From positions 225,501 to 289,500 of the forward strand of contig CAUYUJ010015723.1 of NCBI GenBank assembly GCA_963575745.1: a stretch of 64,000 nucleotides of DNA, in the 5' to 3' direction. The notes under the pieces are model-generated. The model was given only the letters and a program-made list of their open reading frames with translations. It made no database searches and had not been told where the DNA came from. The translations under genes and the position numbers were made by a program. The stretch's first letter is position 1, and each line of letters opens with the position of its first letter. This document shows positions 33,150 through 42,011 of the stretch, piece after piece. Source of the DNA: Prorocentrum cordatum (taxonomy: Eukaryota; Sar; Dinophyceae; Prorocentrales; Prorocentraceae).

Positions 33150-33450
33150 GGTGTGTGGATATGGAGTCTGGCAGATCTCGTGGCCCCCTCCGGTTCTTTC
33201 AGGACTTTCCTTGGCATCCTCTCGACCGCGCACGTGCCTCTCCCCAGGCGGCGCTGTCCCCCCTCCCCATGGCCTGGGCATGGAATCTGCCAGATTTCGC
33301 GGCCCCCTCCGGTTCCTTCAGCACGTTCCTTGGCGCCCTCCCGTCCGCGCAGGTGCCTCTCCCATGCTGCGCCATGCCCCCCTCCTGGCCCGGGCCCCCC
33401 CTCCTCGGCGCACCCGAGAATTCTGCCCAGGGTGAAATCCGGCATGGCCC
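33150..33450. repeat. two diverged units of about 115 bp
   Basis: GGCCCCCTCCGGTTC, CAG(G/C)ACTTTCCTTGGC and CAGGTGCCTCTCCC-type blocks occur at about 33181 and 33301. Confidence 0.7.
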
Positions 33451-33455
33451 TCTAA

Positions 33456-33585
33456 AGGAGGAAGATTCCAGAATAGTGAAAAGATGGTCTGGGGACCATG
33501 CTTCGTGCTCTTTTGACTATGTTCGATTATTTTTTTCCATGCCAGTTTTCTTCCGAAATCCGCCCGTAGGGGGGCCCGTCACGCA
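33456..33585. mobile_element. foldback family A, diverged copy lacking outer ends
   Basis: Retains AGGAGGAAGATTCCAGAATA, GTCTGGGGACCATG and AAATCCGCCCGTAGGGGG but has lost most of the CCGACCTAAG outer repeat. Confidence 0.75.
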
Positions 33586-33589
33586 GAAG

Positions 33590-34076
33590 CGCCCCTGGCA
33601 TTGGTTCATACGTTGGGTTCAAGGCCTGCTCGTGGGCGCCGTCGTGGTCATTGACGTTGCTTCGCTGTTCTCCCCAGCAACGTTTCTGGCGGCGGGGGAG
33701 CTGTGCGTGGAGTCATCCCCCACGCGGTTTGTCTGAGCCCTCACCCTGCACAGCGGTCAAGACGCTGAGGTGAGGAACGTTCGGTTCCCAGGAGGGGCTC
33801 CGTGTTTCGGGCTGCTCCTCCTCCTCCTCCTCCTTCTCCTCCTCCTTCTCCTCCTCCTCCTACTCCTACTCCTACTCCTACTCCTCCTGCTCCTTCTCAG
33901 AATGCAGATCGACAAGCCTGTCTCTGGCTGGCCAGAAGAGCAATTTTCGTATGGCACGCTGACTGTCCGACGAGATTCCCCGCGCTCAGAAATAACCGTT
34001 GCTTATTCCGATCGATGCTGGAAACATTGGGCACTCACGCGGATGCTCACCTCGCTTTTGGGGAGCTTGTCGTATC
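33590..34076. other. spacer with CCT microsatellite
   Basis: 33812-33898 is (CTC)n. The frame 33593-33736 (+) encodes a short hydrophobic stretch (GLLVGAVVVIDVASLF) but no family I know. CTGAG|GTGAGG at 33767 resembles a splice donor; nothing confirms an exon. Confidence 0.4.
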
Positions 34077-34262
34077 AGGGGCAACGTGAAGGGGGGATTG
34101 GGCTCATGGGGGGAGGCATCGAGCCCGAATCGCCCATTGATCACCGAGAGAGGCCCGATGGCCCACCCCGCCCAGGAAAGCGCGGACTCGCTATCTGGCG
34201 CACATCCCCGATCTCTCGGCCATGTGTCGCCGATTCCAGGCTGAGAGTTCCCCCCTCTGAGC
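34077..34262 (+). repeat. repeat family I, copy 2
   Basis: Diverged match to 27118-27312, with GAATCGCCCATTGATCACCG and CATGTGTCGCCGATTCC. Confidence 0.82.
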
Positions 34263-34439
34263 CCGCCTCCCCCTAACGTTCCCAGGCACCTCTCCCTGCG
34301 GCAGCACGACGGCTGTGCTTCAGCCAGCTCCTGCTCCCACCGGCCCTCCTGTGGCCCTTCGCCCGCACAGCCCTGTCGCCTTGCCGCCGGCCGGCCGCCT
34401 GCCTCTCCTTGTGCTGGATCGAGCCTCAAGCGAAAGGAG

Positions 34440-34590
34440 TTTCATCGAGACGTACCCCTTCTACAGGAGGAATATTCAAAAATAGTTAAAAATTAGTCTG
34501 GTGGACGATTGGTCGATGTATTGTTTGACTTGCTTCATTTTTCTTCGTATAAAATCCGCCTGTAGGAGGACACGCCCGACCTAAACGTAC
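34440..34590. mobile_element. foldback family A, copy 2
   Basis: CCCTTCTACAGGAGGAATAT at the left and AAATCCGCCTGTAGGAGG at the right, ending CGCCCGACCTAAAC. The left outer arm is diverged (CATCGAGACGTACC). Confidence 0.88.
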
Positions 34591-34639
34591 CCCAACCCCT
34601 TCTCCATGCGAGGCGATTATTTGCATGAGCGCTCCATGC

Positions 34640-35070
34640 CAGAGAACACATCGCGAGACATGCACGATCTGCGCTGCCCTGCACTCCGCCGTGCCTCCCA
34701 GGAGCCCACGAAAGTGGCGACAGTTGCACAGTTCGCAGCCCCTCACAGAGCCGCGAGGTCTCGACGTGATCTGCGCTGCCCTCACCTCCGCCGTGCTTCC
34801 CCGTGCCTCCCAGGAACCCACGAAAGTGGCGACAGTTGCGCAGTCCGCAGTCCCCGACGGAGCCGCGAGGTCTCAAAGTGATCCCTGCTTCCCTCACCTC
34901 CGAAGTGCCCCCCAGGAGCCCACGAAAGTGGTGACTTTTGCTCAGTTCGCAGCCACCAACGGAGCTGCAAGGTCTCAAAGTGATCCCCGCTGCCATCACA
35001 TCCACCGTGCCTTCCAGGAGCCCACGAAAGTGGCGACTTTTGCGCAGTCCGCGGCCCCCGACAGACCGCA
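34640..35070. repeat. tandem array, period about 101-121 bp, four units
   Basis: CCCACGAAAGTGGCGAC recurs at about 34696, 34817, 34919 and 35019, each followed by GCAGTYCGCAGCCCC, GGAGCCGCGAGGTCT and TGCC...CTCACCTCC. A fragment of the unit is seen again at 35390-35440. A GGA tract and a GGTAGGA repeat follow at 35092-35162. Confidence 0.9.
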
Positions 35071-35664
35071 CAGGATGGAGGAGAGGACATGCGGAGGAGG
35101 AGGAGGAGGAGGAGGAGGAGGAGGAGGAGGAGGAGGTAGGAGGTAGGAGGTAGGAGGTAAGAGGTGATGGAGGAGGAGGTGATGAAGGAGGAGGCGGGAG
35201 AGGAGGAGGGAGGAAGACGGGGAGGGAGACGCGCGAGCAGTGCTTTGCTCAAAACGAGAGACCACTACAGGAGGGTTGGGCAAAAGGGGCTACGCGCTCC
35301 GCCGCCCAAGACGTGCCCAACCCCTTCCCCTTCTCCGCGCGAGGCGAACCTTTGTATGAGCGCTCCACACGACAGAACATATCGCTGGGCACGAGCAGGG
35401 CTCCCCTCGTTTCCGCCGTGCCTCCCGGGAGCCCAAAACACACAAGCATTACACACAGACAAACAAACTAGACAAAAAACAAAAAAGCTCCTATGGGGCC
35501 AGGAAGCGTGCGAGGGGTGTGCCGAATGGGAGGAGGGAGGAGGGAGGAGGAACGCGGGGCGCTGGCATGTCAAAATGAGGATTTAACCACAGGATGGTTG
35601 GGAAAAAACAAAGTAGCCTGGCGAAGGACCCAACCATATGCAATTTTCAGCATCAAAGTCGTGA

Positions 35665-36365
35665 GTATCATCTTCGGTGGAGCTCCCTATGAGACCGCGA
35701 GACGTGTGAGGGGTGTGCCGAAATGGGTGTGGCAGACGCATGTGGACGGTGCCACTGGAGCCTTCGGTGGAGCTACCTGTGGGGCCACGAAACGTGTGAG
35801 GGGTGTGCCAAAATGGATGTGGCGGACGCATGTGGACGGTGCCACTATGGCCTTCGGTGGAGCTCCCTATGTGGCCACGAAACGTGTGAGGGGTGTGCCG
35901 AAATGGGTGTGGCGGACGCATGTGGGCGGTGCCACTGGGGCCTTGGGTGGAGCTCCCTATGGGGCAACGAAGCGTGGGAGGGGTATGCCGAAATGGGTGC
36001 GGCGGACGCATGTCGACAATGGCACTGAGGCCTTCGGTGGAGCTCCCAATGGGGCCACAAAACGTGTGAGGAGTGTACCGACATGGGCGCGGCGGAAGCA
36101 TGCGGACGGTGCCACTGGGGCCTTCTGTGGAGCTCCATATTAGGGGGCCACGAAACGTGTGAGGGGTGTGCCAAAATGGGTGTGGCGGACGCATGTGGAC
36201 GGTGGCACTGGGGCCTTCGGTGGAGCTCCTTACGGGGCCACGAAACGTGTGAGGGGTGTGCCGAAATGGGTGCGGCAGACGCATGTGGACGGGGCCTCTG
36301 GGTCCTTGGATGGAGCTCCCTATGGGGCCACGAAACGTGTGAGGGGTGTGCCGACATGGGGGGGG
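35665..36365. repeat. 90-bp tandem array, about eight units
   Basis: CCTTCGGTGGAGCTCCCTAT recurs at about 35671, 35761, 35851, 35941, 36031, 36121, 36214 and 36303: an exact 90-bp period apart from one 3-bp gain. The variable part reads GTGTGAGGGGTGTGCCGAAA and GACGCATGTGGACGG. Because 90 is divisible by three, a 381-codon minus frame and a 331-codon plus frame stay open; I do not regard either as a gene. The core is shared with 24430-24878. Confidence 0.95.
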
Positions 36366-36889
36366 GGGACGGGAGGAGGGAGGAGCGGGAGGCGGAAGGA
36401 AGGGGGAGGGAGAATGCGGGGACCGCCTCTTCCAAAACGAGGGCCCAACACCACAGGATGGCTGGGCACAAGCGAGCCAAGCCATCCAAAGACGAGAGCA
36501 CCGCGCCCCGCACCTCCTCGCCGAGGAGGCTGCTGCTGCGGCCGCCCGCCCCCGAGAGCCCGCCGGGCGCAGGCGGCCACGCGCCGGCCGCCCGCCGCGC
36601 GAGGGGGCGAGAGCGCCGCGGGCCGGCGAGGGTCGGGAGGGGAAAGAACACACAGACACAAGTGATCGTCGATTCCCCAGAACAGATGGGAAGATATCGG
36701 AAGTGGGGGGCGGAAGACAAAACCCCAAACTATATGGGAAAATATGGGGGATCGTTTTATTTGTGTGTATTTATTTGTGTGTCCCAGGGCCCCTTTCAGA
36801 GGGGGGTGGGCGACGGGGGGAGGCGGGGGACTGCCGAGGGGGGAGGCGGGTCCAGGCCTCCCAGAATGGGGTCGGAGTGGATGGGATCG

Positions 36890-37045
36890 GGGGATGGCGC
36901 CGCATCGCCGATGCATCGGCGATGCGGCTCGATGCGGAGCCAGATTTTCTCCACGCCGACGTCGCCGATGCATCGCAAACGTCGGCGGTGCATCGCCGAT
37001 GCATCGTCGATACATCGGCGATGTATCGGCGATGTAGCGCGGCCC
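36890..37045. repeat. GCATCGGCGATGC palindromic repeats
   Basis: Repeats of CATCGGCGATGCATCG type in which each unit is nearly its own reverse complement, so the tract can fold into many hairpins. Confidence 0.9.
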
Positions 37046-37190
37046 CTCGACCCCATGTACTCACTCGACCCCATCTAGGAGGCCTCCATCGACAAATCAA
37101 GCAGTGGCGAGGGTTCCTGGCTTGCCCATAGGCCCACCACAGAGTGCTCTAAGAACATTTTGTGTGGCTTGCACGAGGTGCTCTCAGAAC

Positions 37191-37330
37191 ATGTCTGGCT
37201 GGGACTGTCATGTTCTAACCAATCGGCTTCATGTTCTAAGAACGTTGCTTTTGTTGCTAGAAGATTGGTTTCTAAGAACATTCGTGGTAGGCCTATAGGA
37301 ATGCCAGGACGGTCGGTCCCTGCTCAAACG
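37191..37330 (+). repeat. dispersed repeat family D, copy 1
   Basis: GAACATGTCTGGCTGGGACT through TGTTCTAAGAACGTTG and GGACGGTCGGTCCCTGCTC. Second copy at 38887-39035. It contains repeated TTCTAAGAAC palindromes. Confidence 0.88.
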
Positions 37331-37333
37331 TAA

Positions 37334-37905
37334 GAGTGACCCTGCGCCGGAGTGACCCTTGGTGCGGGCCCACAGGGGACCCCCGATCGCCGCCTGCGAT
37401 GCGACGGTGGCGTCTTGCAGAGAAGGTACCCATACCGCTACCCTTGCCTCGATTTTCCCATTTTTGGGCATCCTGGGAGGCCCTCGTCGCCACCGCTGGA
37501 TTCGTCTTGAAATTCTGGTCAGAACGCACCCTTCGCCGGTTTGACCTATGGTGCGGGCCCACAGGAGTAAGTCGAGCGTGTCCCTCTACAGGAGGCATGT
37601 TCTAGAATAGTAAAGAAATAGTTTGGGGATTGTTTTTTGTTGCTCCTTTGCCTATGTCTGCTCATGTTTTGACCAAATGCGATTTTTCGTCCCAAATCCG
37701 CCTGTAGGAGGACATGCCCGACCCAACGTAAGAGTGACCCTTCGCTGGAGGGACCTTTGGTGCGGGCCCACAGGGGTGCCCCGATCGCCACCTGCGATGC
37801 GACGGTGGCGTCTTGCGCGCCTGGGTTTGACTCCCCCCGCGGCTCCCCGAGAGCCGCACACCAAAGGCCACTCTTGCCTAGGGTCGCTCTTCTTGCGTGC
37901 AGCCG
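37334..37905. repeat. family L copies interrupted by a family A foldback
   Basis: 37334-37567 and 37728-37905 carry family L signatures (CTTTGGTGCGGGCCCACAGG, GCGATGCGACGGTGGCGTCT, GCCGCACACCAAAGGCC). The family A element described next lies exactly between two such segments. Confidence 0.82.
37568..37724. mobile_element. foldback family A, copy 3, nested in family L
   Basis: TAAGTCGAGCGTGTCCCTCT, then ACAGGAGG, at the left and ATCCGCCTGTAGGAGGACAT, then GCCCGACC, at the right. The next base pairs on the right are CCAACGTAAG, so TAAG borders both sides. Confidence 0.9.
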
Positions 37906-38089
37906 GGAGGGGAGGAGGGGGGCGGATCGACTGGGGCGGGAGGAATCAAGCAGTGGCGAAGCGTCCTGGCCTGCCTAGAGGCCCACCAAAGAATCTAAGA
38001 ACCTTATGTGGTCTGCGCGAAATATTATTTAATCGCTTCGCTCATTCCGCCGGCCCATACAGTCTCATGTCTGCTGTTTGCCCGAGGGC

Positions 38090-38715
38090 TTGGTGTCAAT
38101 GCGGCGCTTTGGGGGTTCCTGGGGCCGCTTGGGGGACTCCTGGGGCGCTCGGGGGGGCATTTGGGGGGCCTCCTGGGGCCGCTTGGGGGACTCTTGGGGG
38201 CCTCCTGAGGGCCTCGTGGGGGCCTCTTGGGGCCTCTTGGGACCTCTCAGGGGCCTCTGGGGTCCTCCTGGGGGCTTCTTAGGGCCGAGGGCTGGACATG
38301 TTGTGTCGTGTTCCCCCCCTGGGGCCGCTCTTGGGGCGTTCTTGGGGCCCTCTTGGGCCGTCTTGGGGCCCTCTGGGGCCGTTTTGGGGCCATCTTGGCT
38401 CGTCGTAAGGCCCTTGTGGGGGGCTCTTGGGCACTCTTGAAGCGGTCTTGGGGGCCTCTTGGGCCGTCGTCGGGCGTTGGAAAGCGGAAAGGGTGGGAAT
38501 ACCAAAATCTCACCAAAACTTAAGGAAAAGCAATGAATTTTGCCTATTGGGGCCCTCTTGGGAGTGCTCTTGGAGGCCTCCTGGGGCGTTTGGGCGCCAT
38601 ATGGAGCGTCTTGGAGCGATCTTGTGGCATCTCGGAGCCCTCTTGTAGCATCTTGGGGGCGTTTTGGGGCGTCTGGAGGCTCTCTGGAGGACCTCGAGGG
38701 CGGCACCCAGGAGGG
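38090..38715. repeat. CTCTTGGGG minisatellite array
   Basis: Dense GCCTCTTGGGGC, GCTTGGGG and GGGCCGTCTTGG units in + orientation. An inner AT-richer stretch at 38470-38545 (GGAAAGCGGAAAGG...ACCAAAA) corresponds to the fixed point of the 370-bp satellite in inverted form. Confidence 0.9.
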
Positions 38716-38720
38716 AGAAC

Positions 38721-38886
38721 ATCTCTGACGGGAACCTCCCGGGACCCTCCCGGGAGTCTCCCGGGACCCTGCCGGGGTACTTTTCGTGGGGAGACCCCCA
38801 GGGGCCGCCCCGCGCGCGCGAAGAAGAATATTGTAAAGCAGTCACCGGAGATCTTAGCACGCCTCTGGCCCGTTGGGCCGGCGAAT
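38721..38886 (+). repeat. dispersed repeat family F, copy 1
   Basis: TCTGACGGGAACCTCCCGGG to GAGATCTTAGCACGCCTCTG and GGCCCGTTGGGCCGGCGAAT. The second copy at 56351-56495 likewise directly follows a CTCTTGGGG array. Confidence 0.9.
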
Positions 38887-39035
38887 TAGAACATGTCCGG
38901 CTGAGACTGTCCTGTTCTAACACGTCGGGCTTATGTTCTAAGAACATTGGTTTCGTTCTCATAACATTTTAAGATTATGAGAACAGTTCGTGGTAGGCAT
39001 GTAGGAATGCCGGGACGGTCGGTCCCTGCTCAAAG
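38887..39035 (+). repeat. dispersed repeat family D, copy 2
   Basis: GAACATGTCCGGCTGAGACT to GACGGTCGGTCCCTGCTCAA. It abuts family F with no spacer. Confidence 0.9.
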
Positions 39036-39787
39036 GAAGCGTCATGCCCCGCAGCGCCAATTGGGGTTCCCCCCCTGTAGGGGGGCCACCGGGTGTGGAG
39101 GTCAGAGCTCCGGGACAGCACTGGAAATACCCCGCCATGCCGGGCGGCCAGACACTATAGCGGCCCCAGCCAGCCACCCTGGCCGGGGAAGGGCGGGGCA
39201 AGAACGGAGGAGGTAGACTTAGGTCGGGCATGTCCCTCTACAGGAGAACCCAGCATTGAAAATTCAAGACATTGGATGTCTGGGCAGGCGAGGTATGTGA
39301 TTGGCATCAACATGGTGGCATGCGCTTCGTCCGAGGCTGGAGTTTGCACATTCTCACCACCAGGGGAAATCGCAGTCCCAGGGCCCCAGGAGGCGATGGT
39401 ATGGACACTCTCGGGCCCCATGTGGGGCCCAAAGGTATCCATATCCCATATCCCATATCCATTGCCCTCCGGGCCTTGAGACATCGGTTCGGCAGGTGGT
39501 GCATATGTAAAGATTCCGGCCTCGGACGCTCTCCCTCTCTTTGTTCCCCTCCTTGCGCTCGACGCATCCTTCGGTGGCTCGGCTTGTGTCTGGGCTGTCA
39601 GAAAGGTGAGCGAGGTCAGTGTCGGTGTCCAGGCGGCCGCCGGTAAAAGGACTACCCTGAGGGCGAGCCGTGCTGCGGCTCGGCAGATCTGTCGTGCTGA
39701 GTGCTGTGATCTAGTGGTGTTCGTCGCATCCCGCCTCCGCGCCTGGTTTCTAGGCCAGTGTCCTATTCGATGCCTGTTGAATCACTG
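39036..39787. other. unassigned spacer with a family A half-copy
   Basis: 39210-39250 carries GACTTAGGTCGGGCATGTCC and CTCTACAGGAG, the left arm of family A without the right arm. A frame at 39606-39800 (+) has ordinary composition and sits beside donor-like sequence GAAAG|GTGAGC at 39606, but I recognise no family. Confidence 0.4.
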
Positions 39788-39920
39788 GGCGCGGTTCGCT
39801 ACTCGCGAAGTGCCTACTCGCAAACGTACATACGTTTGCCTCTATGGAATCTATCATAGATCCACCGCGGCGGATTCAGGCCATTTGCGAGTAGTGATTT
39901 TGCGCATAGGGGGACGCGCA
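39788..39920. mobile_element. foldback element family E, copy 2
   Basis: GCGCGGTTCGCTACTCGCGA at the left; CATTTGCGAGTAGTGATTTT and GGGGACGCGC at the right. Shares GTGGCGGATCCAGG/GCGGCGGATTCAGG with copy 1 at 12139. Confidence 0.82.
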
Positions 39921-40074
39921 TGTCCATTGAAACATCGGGGGATGCCTCTTGGAGGCCTCGTGGGAGCCTCGGGGGGCCTTTCAGAAGAATCTTGGCGGTC
40001 TCGGGGGCCATGCTGGCACTCGAGGGCTCATGGGACCACTTCGTGATCTCCCCGCGGCGGGCGAAACTTCCACC

Positions 40075-40142
40075 CTCCTCCACCCTCCTCCTCCTCCTCC
40101 TCCTCCTCCTCCTCCTTCTCCTCCTCCTCCTCCTGCCCCTCG
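40075..40142. repeat. CCT microsatellite
   Basis: (CTC)n with one CTT interruption. Confidence 0.95.
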
Positions 40143-40199
40143 AGGGGCGCTCCCAAACCATGGGACGAAGCACTCCTCAAAATTAGGCTGTGCCTCAGA

Positions 40200-41658
40200 G
40201 GTCCTCCCTTGTTCTTTAAAAACCTGGTGAGTGCCAGACACGGTCGCGCCCAGGGATTCTCCGGCTTGCCTCTCTTACAAAGGTTTGGTATCGCTCGAAC
40301 GTTTGCATGTTTCGTAGGCGAGGAAGCGTCCGAGCGATGGCGAGACGGGGGTGCCCAGGGTTCCCCAGTTGTGTTCGTCTACAGTGGGGTTCCTTGGGTC
40401 TCCCCGGGGCCATCTGGTCTGATGTTCTCATTGTTGCCAGCCCTTCTCGCGTTTCTCGGGCTTCTTTGGGTTCCCCAGGTCCCTTTGGCTTCGTTTCTTT
40501 ATCATGAACAGTGGGAAACCGACCCCAGCCCCCATAACCATTGATTTTACACCTCAGCGTTTTGCGTTTACGGCGAATGAGCGTAAGTGTAGGCGCCTTG
40601 TCGGCGAGACCATTGCCAGCTGCCGCAGGGGGGCCCCGCGCGCGCGGCGACGTCGTGGGCCCGCTCGACGCGGCCGCGCCCGCGCCAGCGTCCCCAGGGC
40701 GGCGCGTGCCACGGCCGCTGCTCGCAGTTTGAGGCGACGGCGGCGCTGTCCCTCGCGCGGCAGCGCCGCTGGCCCAGCCGAGGGCCCCTGCGCCAGCCTC
40801 CGTCGCCCCCTCCTGTTTCCGCTGGCAGAAAAGTTTAGATCGGCAGCGTTTCTCTTAAGGCAACTGGGCCAATATAACGTTTTCTTTTTGCGTTTATATA
40901 AACACGTTGTTCTGTTTATATAAATGTTGCGAGGCTCTCCCGCGCGAGACCTTCTGCTTCGGAAAAGTTTAAATTGATGTCATATGGAGTTTGAATAAAC
41001 ATTGTTCGCCTGGTGCCCAAATTTTGTTTTTGGGGTGGATCTAAATTGTTCGATGCGCGCCCGTGCAGGGCGGGCCCCGGGCGCCGCGCGGGGCTCTTGC
41101 CAGCGCCGCCAACGGCCGACGCGCCCATAGGTTTTTTCCCTTGCGTGGGCGCGCGAATGTCCACAATGGTTTTGGGTATCGACCGCGTGCCAGCACAAAG
41201 AAACGCCAGTTCGAACGCCAACGATTACGGCAGCAGCGCGCCGTTCGCATTGAATGTCGCGGCGTTGTCGCTGGTTGACCGCCGAGCAGTTTCCGCTCTC
41301 AGTTCGCGCGTCGTTTGACGGCCCCATTGGTCTAAAGTCTAAAGTTCCTCATGTGGGGGGCAGGGGGCGCTTTTCATGTGTGCATACTATTTGGGCAGGC
41401 CCATCTTCCTCGGGCCAAACAGCACCAAGCAACGCAAAGCAATGCATGACAATGCAATGCCAAGCAAGGCAATGCAAGTCCAAGCAATGCCGAGCAGCGT
41501 TTCGTAGCAAGCGTTCCCCTAATGTTTGCGCCACTTTGATGTGACAAGCCATCAGGAACGCGCGAGAGCGCCTTGCAATCGGGCCCCTAGGCCCCATAAA
41601 GAGCACTTTCCGAATTCAGTACATATAACCCCCGAAGGAACCCGAGGACCCCCCTCAG
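40200..41658. other. intergenic region upstream of the polyketide synthase
   Basis: GC-rich palindromic block at 40600-40800, then an AT-rich stretch 40835-41050 with the inverted pair TTTATATAAACA/TGTTTATATAAA at 40893-40924. 41415-41495 is a CAATGC/CAAGC short repeat. Dinoflagellates do not usually use TATA boxes, so I make no promoter call. Confidence 0.45.
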
Positions 41659-41716
41659 TGCGTACGGGACGGTGGCGGATCTGCGATTCGAGAGGCTCGC
41701 CGGAGAAAAACAAAAG
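41659..41716 (+). other. possible upstream exon of the polyketide synthase gene
   Basis: Bounded by a pyrimidine-rich acceptor CCCCCCTCAG (AG at 41657-41658) and a consensus donor AAAAG|GTGAGG at 41717. One frame reads like coding sequence (VADLRFERLAGEKQK), but joining to the acceptor at 41970-41971 in the polyketide synthase frame would use another frame (SPEKNK then Arg). It could equally be 5' UTR. The implied intron is 255 bp. Confidence 0.35.
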
Positions 41717-42011
41717 GTGAGGAGAGGAGATCTGAAGGGCGACTTCGGCAGCATTCGGGCGACCCCAAGCGCATCTCTTGAGGCTTGGGTGGCCACCTCG
41801 GGCACCACTGGAACAACGCCAGGGGCCTCTTAGGGCCACCCGGAGGCCTCTCGGGGGGAGGCGTTTCGGCTCCCTCTCTGCCTCGTTATCTCTCTGGCTC
41901 CCTCATCCTGCCCATAATCACCAAGTGCTCAGTCGACATTTGGTCTTGAATTTGTTTCCTCCGTCCTGCAGGGTGGACCCCCTTGGGTTCAGCGACTGCA
42001 CGCGCGCGCCA

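Noticed and set aside
35583-36728. 381-codon minus-strand frame and overlapping 331-codon plus-strand frame
   Set aside because: Both stay open because the underlying repeat has an exact 90-bp period; composition follows the repeat and no domain is present.
40885-40930. TATA-like sequences TTTATATAAA upstream of the polyketide synthase
   Set aside because: They form an inverted pair in an AT-rich patch, lie over 1 kb from the coding start, and dinoflagellate promoters generally lack TATA boxes.
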